Of a stretch of 64,000 nt of DNA, positions 8,377 to 17,807 are shown piece by piece. The stretch comes from an uncultured Lachnospiraceae bacterium (lineage in GTDB: Bacteria; Bacillota; Clostridia; Lachnospirales; Lachnospiraceae). The DNA lies in assembly GCA_947575805.1 (NCBI GenBank), contig CANPOY010000001.1:1-64000 (forward strand), given 5' to 3'. Made by a program: the position numbers and the translations under genes. Position 1 is the first letter of the stretch; every line of letters begins with the position of its first letter. The notes below the pieces were generated by a model. That model was not told the DNA's origin, ran no database searches, and worked only from the letters and a program-made list of their open reading frames with translations.

Positions 8377-8412
8377 ACGAAAAGCCAGTCCACTGATCTG
8401 GACTGACTTTTC
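8377..8412 (-). terminator. Terminator after the GH115 gene
   Basis: On the minus strand, AAAGTCAGTCC and GGACTGGCTTT pair around an 8-base loop and are followed by TTCGTTTT. It lies 11 bases past the GH115 stop, closing the GH8-GH3-GH115 operon before bceAB. Confidence 0.8.
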
Positions 8413-8422
8413 ACTCTAAATT

Positions 8423-11344
8423 CTATTCCGGACATTCCTGCCGCCAGCTCTCCACCGGCCCCAGATAGGAATCCGGCAGCTTCGTTCCCTTTGGATACAG
8501 CACGATCCGCTCCAGCACGATCCCCGGATCCGCTGCATAAATGTACAAATCGTTCACACCCTCCCGAAGCCGGACCGTATCCTCAACGATCCGAATATTG
8601 TTCATCACTCCCCGGTTCCAGGTCCTGCAGGTAAATTCCGTATAGTACACCTCCGGAACCGTGTCCGCATACCTTCTTTCCTCACCGTTTACCGAGAAGG
8701 CAAGCCTCATCCGCGCCCCTTTTTCCACAGGATTCCTGGGAGCCAGATAAAACTGTACCTGATACTCTCCGCTCCCGGCTGCCGCAAAGGTATATTTCAC
8801 CCAAGGCGCCTCGTCTGCGCCCACCCAGGACTTTGTCACAGGGAAAGCCTTGACGGCGGCTCCCATCCTGCCCAGGTGTTCGATAAGGGCAAAGCCCTCT
8901 CCCTCCACGTCCCGCTTCTCCGTATAATTCTTTGCTTCCATGGCAATATAGCCCTGCTTTTCCACATAGGTGCCGGCGTCACAGGCACAATCCGCCTTCT
9001 CCGCCAGCAGATTCAGGCTGCAGATTATCTTCTGTCCGTTGGTAAACTCTCCACAGACCTCGATCAGTGCCTTCTCCCGGCTCTCCTGCAGAAGGCTCCT
9101 GTCACAGGTGACAGTGACGCTCTCCATGGTAAACGCCCCCTGCTTCGGAATCCTTACGCTGCCGCTTTCCCGGGAGAATTTCGCCCAGGGCTTGTCGCAT
9201 CGGATCTGATAGTCAAAGTCAACGTCTCCCCTGCTGCCAATGTCGATCACCACGCTTTCCGTATCCGGACGGGTGAAATCATCGCTGCAGGGATAGGATC
9301 TATCCTGCCAGTAATTGCCCACATGACAGCCTTCCTGTCCGCGAAACTGTACCAGCATCTTGGCCCGCGGGATCGGTATCACCTCCCGCACCACAGGATA
9401 GGTCCAGTGATGGTCATCCCAGCTGTGGAAACCGGTGTGGGCGGAATCCATCATATGGTTCCACTTGCCCCCCGCCAGACTGTGATACGCCTGCACATAC
9501 TGATGATCCTTTTCCACCCTCTGTTTAACGCTGCTGCCAAATCCGTTGGCAGCAATATTTCCCTGCCCTGCGTAATATTCGTTCCACCCTGCCTCGATGT
9601 GCATCAGGATCAGGTTAAGGGACGCCATCGCCGGATAATACAGCATACTGCAATAGGCGTCCATACATTCCTCCGGCATCCTGGCCTTCAGCTCCTCCGC
9701 CAGCTCCATCAGCCCGTTTACCTCATTCCACACCCGCTCGCCCTCACGGAAATGGCAGGGATGGTATATTCCCGGCTCCATGGTCTCCGGCCGCCTGGCC
9801 GCATTCCAGCGGGTAAAACCTTTCAGGAGCCTTAGGAGATCTGCCGAGGTCTCTTCCGACAGACGTCCGCCGAACTGCTTTCTGATCCAGTTCTGCGCAT
9901 ACTGCTCCGTCACATTCTTGGCACTGTAGGTCTCATAATCATACGCCAGATCCATAAAGTAGCACAGAGGATACTCCACACCCTTTAAATCGCCTACATT
10001 CACGATCCAAAGCTCTCTTACACCAAATTCGTAAGCCTGGGTCATCTGCTCCCAGGTCTTCGTCAGCCGGGAGCTGTTCTGCCACTCATAGCTGACGGGC
10101 GCCCCGTGGTAATCGAAATGATAATACATACCGTACCCGCCGGGATGCTTCCTGTCCGCCTCATTGGGAAGTCCTCTGGTATTGCCGAAATTATCCTCGC
10201 AGAGCATCAGGATGACATCATCCAGCTCTTCCCAGCCCCTTAATCCCTCGCAGGTCTCGTCGCCGTAATAATACTCCTCCACCTCTTTATAGATCGCCAG
10301 CATACGGGGAATCTTTTTCAGGTCCGGGTCAATATACTTGCGCAGAAGCTCATGCTGGGTCAGAATGGCTTCCTTAATCACCTGGATATTATCCTTTAAT
10401 CCTGCATCCTCAGGGAGCAGCTTGGAGTCGCATTCCCCCCGCATACCGATGGTAATGACATTCTCAAAGGGCTTATTCCTCAGAATGCCGTCCTTCCAGA
10501 ATTCCGTAATAGCCTCCCTGTTGGAAAGGAAGCTCCAGGTATTGTCCCGGCCGTAATTCTGATAAATATGCTGCCATTCCTCTCCTGCCCTGCACATGGG
10601 CTCATGATGGGACGCCCCCATAACAACGCCGTAAATATCCGCCAGCACGGCATTCTCCAGCCCCGGCCCGTCTTCGGAAAAGGTAGCGCTCCACATGGCG
10701 GGCCAGAGGTAATTCCCCTTTAACCGCAGCAGAAGGATAAAAACCTCTTCATATACCTTTGCGTTGAAGCCTCCGAAATGCTCATTGCACCAGTTGCCGA
10801 AGGCCGGCCACTCGTCATTGATAAAGAATCCCCTGTATCTGACGGAAGGTTCCTTTGACACGAATCCCTCCCCTATCTCCAGTGCCAGGGTATCCCGCTT
10901 CTCCGGAGCGGCGTCTCCCCAATAAACCAGCGGTGACACGCCGCAAAGTTCCGACAGACGGAACATCCCGTAGATGGTTCCCCGCTTATCGCTTCCGGCA
11001 ATTACCAGTGCTCTTTTTACCTCCGGCTGCTCCGGGAAGGGATCGTCAATTACCTGGATCCGATAAACCTCCCGCTTCCCGGAAAGTGCTTCGGACGTCC
11101 ACTTTCCTGCCTCCTCCAGCCGTTTGAGGCAGGGACTCATACCTACCGTGGCAAAAAGGACAATGCTGCCGTCACACTGTGCCGCATCCTGTCTGATTTC
11201 CGGCCTCACCCCTGTCACAAGCTCCACGTCCAGCGCCACTCTCTGCCCAATGCGCTTAACGCCCTCATAGGCCTGTGTTTCGATCAAAAACGTCGCGCTT
11301 TCACCCTGCCGCTGCAATACAAAGACTTCCCCATGATCTGTCAT
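8423..11344 (-). CDS. GH115 xylan alpha-1,2-glucuronidase
   Basis: A 973-residue glycoside hydrolase of family 115, which removes (4-O-methyl)-glucuronic acid from xylan or its oligosaccharides. Supporting features are the N-terminal alpha/beta domain (to about 160) and the catalytic barrel with WPAMWSATFSEDGPG and GASHHEPM near residues 215-250. A helical part then carries GDLKGVEYPL, and a C-terminal beta-sandwich (about 800-973) includes the family's MEA(K/E)-type start (YIAMEAKNYTE). No signal peptide is visible, so it should act in the cytosol on imported aldouronic acids. RBS TGGAGG lies before the ATG. It is the last gene of a GH8-GH3-GH115 run and feeds the uxuAB pathway encoded 33 kb away in this window. 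Confidence 0.92.
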   Translation of the reverse strand: MTDHGEVFVLQRQGESATFLIETQAYEGVKRIGQRVALDVELVTGVRPEIRQDAAQCDGSIVLFATVGMSPCLKRLEEAGKWTSEALSGKREVYRIQVIDDPFPEQPEVKRALVIAGSDKRGTIYGMFRLSELCGVSPLVYWGDAAPEKRDTLALEIGEGFVSKEPSVRYRGFFINDEWPAFGNWCNEHFGGFNAKVYEEVFILLLRLKGNYLWPAMWSATFSEDGPGLENAVLADIYGVVMGASHHEPMCRAGEEWQHIYQNYGRDNTWSFLSNREAITEFWKDGILRNKPFENVITIGMRGECDSKLLPEDAGLKDNIQVIKEAILTQHELLRKYIDPDLKKIPRMLAIYKEVEEYYYGDETCEGLRGWEELDDVILMLCEDNFGNTRGLPNEADRKHPGGYGMYYHFDYHGAPVSYEWQNSSRLTKTWEQMTQAYEFGVRELWIVNVGDLKGVEYPLCYFMDLAYDYETYSAKNVTEQYAQNWIRKQFGGRLSEETSADLLRLLKGFTRWNAARRPETMEPGIYHPCHFREGERVWNEVNGLMELAEELKARMPEECMDAYCSMLYYPAMASLNLILMHIEAGWNEYYAGQGNIAANGFGSSVKQRVEKDHQYVQAYHSLAGGKWNHMMDSAHTGFHSWDDHHWTYPVVREVIPIPRAKMLVQFRGQEGCHVGNYWQDRSYPCSDDFTRPDTESVVIDIGSRGDVDFDYQIRCDKPWAKFSRESGSVRIPKQGAFTMESVTVTCDRSLLQESREKALIEVCGEFTNGQKIICSLNLLAEKADCACDAGTYVEKQGYIAMEAKNYTEKRDVEGEGFALIEHLGRMGAAVKAFPVTKSWVGADEAPWVKYTFAAAGSGEYQVQFYLAPRNPVEKGARMRLAFSVNGEERRYADTVPEVYYTEFTCRTWNRGVMNNIRIVEDTVRLREGVNDLYIYAADPGIVLERIVLYPKGTKLPDSYLGPVESWRQECPE

Positions 11345-11375
11345 ATCTGCCTCCAGATTTTCTGCCGTTTTCGGC

Positions 11376-13520
11376 TCATTTTCTCGTGATATTAAAGGTA
11401 ATGCACTGCTTGCCTGTCAGCTGCGCCGTCCGCCCGTCCGGCTGTCCCAGTCCTACACTGACACGGTACCGCCGTCCGCCGTCCGTTCTCCTGCCGTCCT
11501 CATCCACCACGGTAAAGGCCTCGGGAGGAATTTCCAGCTCCGCTTCCGTATCTTCCAGAGCGCCAAGGGAAATTCTGGTAAAGGCACAAAGCTTCGCATT
11601 GGGCTCAGCAAAAGACGAATCTTCAGCCTTAATATAGACCTGAAGCACCTCTCCGGTAGCGGCCTTGCCGCGGTTGACAGCGCTCACTTTGACCGTAACC
11701 GGCTTCGTCACGTCCGCTTCCACTTCCCCGGCTGCTTCCCCTTCAAATACGCTGCCGCCGCACACCACGCGATTTACGGCCACATCCCCGTAGGTCAGGC
11801 CGTAGCCGAAGGGATATAGCACCTGTCCGGTAAAATAGCGGTAGGTCCTGCCCTTCATGGAGTAATCTTCGAAGGCCGGCAGCTCGGAACTGTCGTTATA
11901 AAAAGTCACCGGCAGCTTCCCCGAGGGAGACAGCTCGCCGAACAGCGCCTGTGCCACCACTCTGCCGCCCCGGGCTCCGGGATACCATACCTGCATCACC
12001 GCGTCTGCCTTTTCTTCCATGTACCGCAGATCCATGGCGCTTCCCGTCATGTTCAGGACAACCACCGGCCTGCCTGTTCCCAGCACCGCCTCTGCCAGCT
12101 CGCGCTGTACTTCCGGCAGAAACAGATCGCCCTTGTCCCCGGAGGCATAGCTGTTGCCTGTATCGCCTTCCTCTCCCTCCAGGGTCTCATCCAGACCCAG
12201 GCAGAGGATCACCACATCACTGTTTAAGGCCACGCTCACGGCCTCACTGATACGGTCCTGTCTCTGGCCGAGGCCTTCCACCTTGTCACGGAACAGATGG
12301 CAGCCCTCGGAATAATAAATCCTTGCCTTTCCTGCCGTCAAATCCTGAATCCCTTCCAGCACGGTTATGTAACGGGATGAGGTTCCATGGTAATTCCCCA
12401 CCAGAGCCGCCCTGCTGTTGGCATTGGGCCCGATCACCCCGATGGTCTTAACCTTCTCCGGATCCAGGGGCAGGATACCGTTATTTTTCAGCAGCACCAG
12501 GCTCTCCGCAGTAGCTTTGTCCGCCGCCTGCAGATGCTCCTCACACTCCAGCCGGTCATAGCCGATCTCGTCATATTCCGTCTCGTCAAAGAGCCCCAGC
12601 AGGAATCTGGTGGTGAAAAGCCGTTCCGCCGCCTTTGTAATATCTTCCTCCGTCACCAGCCCTTCCTCACAGGCCTTCAGCAAATGCAGATACGTGAAGC
12701 CGCAGTTCAAGTCACAGCCGGTTTTCAGAGCCAGCGCCGCAGACTCCTCTGCGGTGTCCGTCACCATATGCTTCGTATGGAAATCGCGAATTGCCCAGCA
12801 ATCCGACACATAGTGCCCCTGGAAGTCCCACTCGCCCCGCAGAATGTCCTCCATCAGCACCTTGTTGGCACAGCAGGGCTCCCCGTTGGTCCGGTTGTAG
12901 GCGCCCATCACCGCCTCCACTTCCGCTTCCTTCACCAGCTTCTCAAAGGCAGGCAGATAAGTCTCCCTCAGATCCTTCTCCGATACCTCGGCGTTAAACT
13001 CATGGCGAACCGCCTCCGGCCCGGAATGCACAGCAAAGTGCTTCGCGCAGGCAGCCGCCGTCAGATATTCTCCGTCTCCCTGCAGCCCCTTTACATAGGC
13101 CTTCCCCAGCTCTCCCGTAAGATAAGGATCCTCTCCGTAAGTCTCATGCCCTCTGCCCCATCTGGGATCCCTGAAAATATTTACATTGGGAGACCAGAAG
13201 GTAAGCCCCTTGTAAATGTCCCTGTCATTCCTGGCGCTGCTGGAATTGTATTTTGCCCGTCCTTCCACGGCTACGACCCGGCCCATCTCCTCCGTCAGCT
13301 CCGGATCAAAGGCCGCCGCTACACCGATAGCCTGAGGAAAGCTTGTAGCTACCCCGGCCCTTGCCACGCCATGCAGGCCCTCATTCCACCAGTTATAGGC
13401 AGGTATGCCCAACCTGGGTATTGCCGGCGCGTCATACTTCAGCTGAGATGCCTTCTCCTCCAGTGTCATTTGGCTGACCAGCTCCTGCGCCCGCTTTCTT
13501 GCTCTTTCTCTGTCTCTCAC
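11376..13520 (-). CDS. GH3 beta-glycosidase, probable beta-xylosidase
   Basis: A family 3 glycoside hydrolase, here most likely releasing xylose from xylo-oligosaccharides (inferred from context; a beta-glucosidase is possible). I chose the GTG at 13520, which has GGAGGG six bases upstream and gives 714 residues. An upstream TTG (13586) would add 22 residues but overlaps the preceding gene and has no clear RBS. Motifs include MTLEEKASQL near the start, FSPN/WSPNVNIFRDPRWGRGHETYGEDP, KHFAVHSGPE, and the nucleophile aspartate in YVSDCWAI near residue 255. The C-terminal fibronectin-III-like domain follows FPFGYGLTY-type sequence (YPFGYGLTYGDV). There is no signal peptide, so it is cytosolic. 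Confidence 0.9.
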   Translation of the reverse strand: MRDRERARKRAQELVSQMTLEEKASQLKYDAPAIPRLGIPAYNWWNEGLHGVARAGVATSFPQAIGVAAAFDPELTEEMGRVVAVEGRAKYNSSSARNDRDIYKGLTFWSPNVNIFRDPRWGRGHETYGEDPYLTGELGKAYVKGLQGDGEYLTAAACAKHFAVHSGPEAVRHEFNAEVSEKDLRETYLPAFEKLVKEAEVEAVMGAYNRTNGEPCCANKVLMEDILRGEWDFQGHYVSDCWAIRDFHTKHMVTDTAEESAALALKTGCDLNCGFTYLHLLKACEEGLVTEEDITKAAERLFTTRFLLGLFDETEYDEIGYDRLECEEHLQAADKATAESLVLLKNNGILPLDPEKVKTIGVIGPNANSRAALVGNYHGTSSRYITVLEGIQDLTAGKARIYYSEGCHLFRDKVEGLGQRQDRISEAVSVALNSDVVILCLGLDETLEGEEGDTGNSYASGDKGDLFLPEVQRELAEAVLGTGRPVVVLNMTGSAMDLRYMEEKADAVMQVWYPGARGGRVVAQALFGELSPSGKLPVTFYNDSSELPAFEDYSMKGRTYRYFTGQVLYPFGYGLTYGDVAVNRVVCGGSVFEGEAAGEVEADVTKPVTVKVSAVNRGKAATGEVLQVYIKAEDSSFAEPNAKLCAFTRISLGALEDTEAELEIPPEAFTVVDEDGRRTDGGRRYRVSVGLGQPDGRTAQLTGKQCITFNITRK

Positions 13521-13576
13521 TGTTTTCCCTCCACCGTTTCTCCTGAAATTTGTCTCCGTGATCCATTTCCTGCCGT

Positions 13577-14749
13577 TTACTCCCAAATCCGGTATTTCCC
13601 GCTCAGCGCCAGAAATGCGAACAGGTACAGGCAGTTATCATAATACCTGTATTTCCCCGTCTGCATCGGCTCATTCCAGAACCTTTCAACCCACAGACGG
13701 GCCATCCGTCCCGCCTGGGACAGTTCGTCCCCGTCCAGCCTCTCCGGCACTGCAAGAGCCCCCTGGGCCGTGGTGGCTGTAATGGCTGTGGGATGCAGGG
13801 CTCCCTTCTCAATGACTCTCCCGTCCACCTCGTAAATCCGGAAGGGATCCTCTCTGCGCTCTACTCCCAGGTAGTACTGAAGCCGCTCCGCCGCTCCCCG
13901 CTGTCCCCTGTCCACTCCGAACCACTCATAATCCAGCCCTATATTCGCCACGGTTCTGTAGGAATCGCTGAAAAACCAGTCGTGGCGGTCCTTGCCCCAG
14001 GGCACCTTTTTCACAGGCTGCCCGTCAAATTCCGCATATTCCGCGGACATACCCGTAACGGGATGACAGGCCAGCGCCAGATATTCTCTGCTGGCCTCAG
14101 CCGCTTTGATCCAGAAATCCCGATCCTCAGGATCTGCCCACAGGGCAAACAATTCATAAAAGTGGGGTAAATGATATGAGGGATCCGTAAAGGAAATGCC
14201 CGGCACAAACAGAATCTGATGATTGTCATGATTCCACATGGGGCAGCCCGGCCTGCCGTTTTCTCCTTTATGCAGACAGGCTCTCAGGATTTCCCGGGCC
14301 TCCCGCTCATAATCAAAGATCCCGCTGCCGTTTCCCCAGCGATGGGCAGCAAAGAAAAGCGCCATGGCAAAGAATTCTTCTCCGTCAGGAGCGGGTCCGT
14401 ATGCGTTTTTCTTTCCATCAGGAGCGCAGGACCATGCAAAGTACCCCTCATTCTCTCCCTCGGACATCCACATATAGGTCTTTGCCCATTTCCAGAGACG
14501 GTCAAAATCCTCTTTCCTGTCCATCTGTACACAGAACATCATACCATAGGACATTCCTTCCGTCCTGGCGTCCAGATTCCCGGTATCTTCTATGTATGCC
14601 ATGTCCTCTCCCACACGAAAGAAGACCTTCTCCCCCTCCTTTTCAAAGAAGGTTTCCACTATCTCCGCCAGTCTTTTATCAATTTCCTCTTCACTTTTTC
14701 CGATCTCCGCAAACACATTCCGATATTCCCTTTTCCCGTAATCCGCCAT
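13577..14749 (-). CDS. GH8 reducing-end xylose-releasing exo-oligoxylanase
   Basis: A family 8 enzyme of the Rex type (EC 3.2.1.156), which clips single xylose units from the reducing end of short xylo-oligosaccharides. The start used is the ATG at 14749, with AAGGAGG five bases before it, giving 390 residues. A longer frame from 14836 lacks an RBS. The proton-donor segment DARTEGMSYGMM lies near residue 65, and SYRTVANIGLDYEWF, near residue 255, carries the base aspartate. Both resemble Bacillus Rex as I remember it. There is no signal peptide. First gene of the GH8-GH3-GH115 operon, divergent from the AraC regulator. Confidence 0.9.
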   Translation of the reverse strand: MADYGKREYRNVFAEIGKSEEEIDKRLAEIVETFFEKEGEKVFFRVGEDMAYIEDTGNLDARTEGMSYGMMFCVQMDRKEDFDRLWKWAKTYMWMSEGENEGYFAWSCAPDGKKNAYGPAPDGEEFFAMALFFAAHRWGNGSGIFDYEREAREILRACLHKGENGRPGCPMWNHDNHQILFVPGISFTDPSYHLPHFYELFALWADPEDRDFWIKAAEASREYLALACHPVTGMSAEYAEFDGQPVKKVPWGKDRHDWFFSDSYRTVANIGLDYEWFGVDRGQRGAAERLQYYLGVERREDPFRIYEVDGRVIEKGALHPTAITATTAQGALAVPERLDGDELSQAGRMARLWVERFWNEPMQTGKYRYYDNCLYLFAFLALSGKYRIWE

Positions 14750-14902
14750 GTTGGCCTCCTTCCCGATATTCCTTCCTGCGCGACGACTTGACTCCAAATT
14801 CTGCATGAGTATATATATCCGATTATACGGGTACATCTTCTTTGAATCTACTCATTTATTGCTGATACTTTTCAAATATTGCTGCTTTTTTCTGCACACG
14901 TA

Positions 14903-14931
14903 TTTACATTTTCCGCAGACGATGTTATAAT
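14903..14931 (+). promoter_or_regulatory. Promoter of the AraC-family gene
   Basis: TTTACA (14903-14908) and TATAAT (14926-14931) are separated by 17 bases, close to the sigma-A consensus. The plus-strand start codon is at 15019. Confidence 0.7.
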
Positions 14932-14934
14932 AAT

Positions 14935-14950
14935 TTGTGGAAATCCACAA
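14935..14950. promoter_or_regulatory. 16-bp palindrome at the araC start site, candidate operator
   Basis: TTGTGGA and TCCACAA are perfect complements around AA and begin four bases after the -10 element. This is the expected transcription start region, so a bound dimer would block the promoter. It lies in the 269-bp divergent region shared with the GH8 operon and may serve both directions. No other gene is seen in that region. Confidence 0.45.
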
Positions 14951-15018
14951 TAAAATATTCAATCTGTCTGACAGCATTGGGTATACTTGCACAATAATAG
15001 AACAGGGGATACATATTC

Positions 15019-15948
15019 ATGGAAAATAGAAAAATTAACAGCTCTCAACATGATTATTATACAGTCAACAACGACTGGGCCGGCGACCGGACCATTAAAG
15101 ACTCTCAGGAGATTATCCAATACCATACCGATTCCGGCATACGTATCTGGTGCAACGAACAATCCATTGATTATGATCCTCACTGGCATGCTGCCCTTGA
15201 GATCATCATGCCCGTCGAAAACTTTTACGAGGTGGAAATCAATCAGCAGATATATCATATCAATCCCGGGGAATTTCTGTTCATTCCCCCCCAGGAGCTA
15301 CACAAGCTGATAGCGCCGGAGTCCGGCAGACGCTTTATCCTCCTTCTGGATATATCCCTGCTGCTGGAACTCAAGAGCAGCTCCAGTATTCAATCGCTGC
15401 TGATACAGCCCATCCATGTGACACCGGACACCTATCCGCAGATATACCGCGAGGTCTATCAGCATCTGTATCAGATCACGGAAGAATATTTCAGTGAAAA
15501 CGAATATGCAGAGCTGACCATTTATTCCCTGCTGCTGGACTTATTTGCCAAATTTGCCTACAACCATATCTACCAAAAGGAACTGTTTCCCAACGTACGC
15601 ACGGCAAGGCAGAAGGAATACATAAAGAAATTTAACAATCTCCTGGAATATATTGACGACCACTACTCCGAGGATCTGAACCTGGAAAATATGGCCGATT
15701 ACATGGGCTTCAGTAAGTTTCATTTCTCCAGGCTGTTTAAGCAGTACACCGACCTGACTTTCAACGATTATCTGCATTCCAGGCGGCTGAAGGCCTCCGA
15801 GGCACTGCTGGCGAACCCGAACCTCCCCATTATTGAGGTGGCTCTGCAGTCCGGATATGCCAGCATTTCCACCTTCAACCGCCTGTTCAAGCAGTATAAG
15901 CACTGTACGCCCAGCGAATACCGTTCCAGAAAGCAGGGAAAGTACTGA
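15019..15948 (+). CDS. AraC-family transcriptional regulator
   Basis: A 309-residue regulator with an N-terminal cupin-type sugar-sensing domain (about 45-110, DPHWHAALEIIMP and NPGEFLFIPPQELHK). Its C-terminal double helix-turn-helix (about 205-305) has LNLENMADYMGFSKFHFSRLF and a second motif IIEVALQSGYASISTFNRLFKQY, ending with the usual TPSEYR. Such proteins switch on sugar-degradation genes when their ligand is bound. It is divergent from GH8-GH3-GH115 and convergent with the esterase gene, 8 bases away. The likely ligand is a xylo-oligosaccharide, an inference from its neighbours. Confidence 0.93.
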   Translation: MENRKINSSQHDYYTVNNDWAGDRTIKDSQEIIQYHTDSGIRIWCNEQSIDYDPHWHAALEIIMPVENFYEVEINQQIYHINPGEFLFIPPQELHKLIAPESGRRFILLLDISLLLELKSSSSIQSLLIQPIHVTPDTYPQIYREVYQHLYQITEEYFSENEYAELTIYSLLLDLFAKFAYNHIYQKELFPNVRTARQKEYIKKFNNLLEYIDDHYSEDLNLENMADYMGFSKFHFSRLFKQYTDLTFNDYLHSRRLKASEALLANPNLPIIEVALQSGYASISTFNRLFKQYKHCTPSEYRSRKQGKY

Positions 15949-15956
15949 CCCCCGTT

Positions 15957-17672
15957 TTACTCAACCACACCGAATCCCAGAATCGTAAATTCTTTGCCTT
16001 CCTCACCTTCTGCCATGCGGATCTCCACATGACGGCTGACAGGCTCCGCCCCTCGGAAACAGATCACGGGGTTGCAGTGAGTCCAGCCGTTGATATGGGG
16101 ATCCGCTGTGAGGATCTTTTCCCCGTTTACAAAAACCTCTGCCCGGCCCACGGCGATGCTGCCGGAATCCTTATAGATCAACAGAAGCGCCCGACAGACA
16201 ACATCCATGGAAAAGGGCGCCCCCTCTCCTGCCGCACCGTCTGCCCTGTGCATCCAGTTGTTCGGGAATTCTTTTGTACCCGTCAGATCCCTGTCCATTT
16301 CCACCGCCTGCAGTTCTTCGTCCCGGTGGCGGAATCCGCCGCAATCCACCTGGACACAAGGCATATCTGAAGACCGGTCATAAAGCTTTACGGTCTGGAA
16401 TTCTCCTCCCAGGGGCGGCATGATTTCGGAAAGCTTCAGGGTATCCTCCTGCCTGGGCAGCGCATCCGCCTCCTCGAGCAGCCTGCCGATGCAGTCCGCC
16501 ATTACCGTATGTCCCAGATTCGTGGGGTGATAGCAATCATAAAAGAACTGATTCTTGCTGAAGACCCTTCCCTCACCCGGTTTCCTGTAAAACTGCTCCA
16601 CCACTGCATCCCTTACACTCACCATAGGCAGATCATATGCCTTTCCCACAGGAGACAGCCGTTCCTGGAGGTTCCAGTCGTTGTCAAACACGGCAAATAA
16701 CAGGATCACTGCCGGCTTACTGTCCCCGTCCAGAATCTTCCTCACCAGGGAATCATAGCACTCGCCCTTCGTCTCGTCCCCCTCGTCATTGACCGCAAAT
16801 TCCACCACCACTATGTCCGGCTTCACGCTGCCGTCCCTGAGCACGTCTTTCTCGTAGCGAAGCATCCCCAGCTCGGAGGGCGTTCCTCCCACGCCGGCCT
16901 TGACGTATCGCACATTGTCCTCCGTTCCCCGGCCCGTCAGGCGGCAGAAACGCTCAAAGGTCTTGTAGGCGTAACATCCCGTGTTAATGGGCACTGCCCC
17001 CGCACCCTGGGTGATGGAGCCGCCGATAAAAGCCACCGTAACCTCCTCACCCTGTCTGGCCCTGTCCATCGCTCTCTGCAGCCGCGCAGGGTTACCGGCC
17101 TGCATCAGGGACTTCTCCATCATAGCCCGGTAATCCGCCGATTCCAGATCGACTTTTGTCTCCTCTATCTCCTCCGGCGCTTCAAAGCCATCATTCAAAT
17201 AAAGCTTTACCGACACCCGGGCAATGACTCCGGGCCTGGGAAATTCAAACCGGATCTGCCCCGGCAGATCGTCGTCATCGGACCACTCCTGCTCAGAAAG
17301 CACAGCCGTTCGCTCCCTGCCGTCGGTAGGCAGGGACATCCTGATCACCGTGCCGGAGGCATAAGGGTCGCGCTTTCCGTACATCTGCAGCACAAAATCC
17401 ACCTCGCCGCATTCCCCCTGCTCCAGTTCCGCCGTCACTCCGATGCTGTGAACCAGCTTACGGAACCCCTCCGTGGTCTGCAGCAGCTTCCATATCCGTT
17501 CCTCCGTCACATTGCCCACAAGACGGGCAGCGCTCACAATCCTGCCCCCGTCCATAAACAGGAACTGGACGCCCCTGCCGTCCGGCTGGGCGGAGCCGGC
17601 AATCTCCTTTCCCCGCATAAGATAAAAACCGCTGCGCTTTTTCTCGGCATCTTTAGGTGCTATCGGTCCCAT
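15957..17672 (-). CDS. SGNH/GDSL-family esterase, probable acetyl-xylan esterase
   Basis: An SGNH hydrolase with a long N-terminal beta-rich domain. The start used is the ATG at 17672, preceded by GAGGAGG, giving 571 residues; the frame runs upstream to 17792 without an RBS. Block I is FIGGSITQG with the nucleophile serine near residue 219. Block III is FAVND near 295, and the catalytic histidine lies in YHPTNLGH near 390. The order (beta domain, SGNH domain, short C-terminal sandwich) resembles carbohydrate acetylesterases of fibre-degrading clostridia. No signal peptide is seen. Removal of acetyl groups from imported xylo-oligosaccharides is inferred from its place after GH10 and GH43; substrate specificity is not proven. 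Confidence 0.82.
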   Translation of the reverse strand: MGPIAPKDAEKKRSGFYLMRGKEIAGSAQPDGRGVQFLFMDGGRIVSAARLVGNVTEERIWKLLQTTEGFRKLVHSIGVTAELEQGECGEVDFVLQMYGKRDPYASGTVIRMSLPTDGRERTAVLSEQEWSDDDDLPGQIRFEFPRPGVIARVSVKLYLNDGFEAPEEIEETKVDLESADYRAMMEKSLMQAGNPARLQRAMDRARQGEEVTVAFIGGSITQGAGAVPINTGCYAYKTFERFCRLTGRGTEDNVRYVKAGVGGTPSELGMLRYEKDVLRDGSVKPDIVVVEFAVNDEGDETKGECYDSLVRKILDGDSKPAVILLFAVFDNDWNLQERLSPVGKAYDLPMVSVRDAVVEQFYRKPGEGRVFSKNQFFYDCYHPTNLGHTVMADCIGRLLEEADALPRQEDTLKLSEIMPPLGGEFQTVKLYDRSSDMPCVQVDCGGFRHRDEELQAVEMDRDLTGTKEFPNNWMHRADGAAGEGAPFSMDVVCRALLLIYKDSGSIAVGRAEVFVNGEKILTADPHINGWTHCNPVICFRGAEPVSRHVEIRMAEGEEGKEFTILGFGVVE

Positions 17673-17807
17673 TTTTCTTCCTCCTCTTTCTGCTTTTCTC
17701 CCGCTACCTCCAGGGTATTTCCGGGACATATCTCCCAGCGTGTTGCTCCGGTATATCTTCCGACATGTCGCCCCGACAGATCTCTCCCGCAAGAGCGCCG
17801 CCGGGCT

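Noticed and set aside
13521-13586. 22-residue N-terminal extension of the GH3 protein from a TTG
   Set aside because: It overlaps the GH8 gene and lacks a ribosome binding site, while the GTG at 13520 has GGAGGG at ideal spacing.
12387-13643. 418-codon open frame on the plus strand
   Set aside because: It lies opposite the GH3 gene, which has clear catalytic motifs, so it is a shadow.
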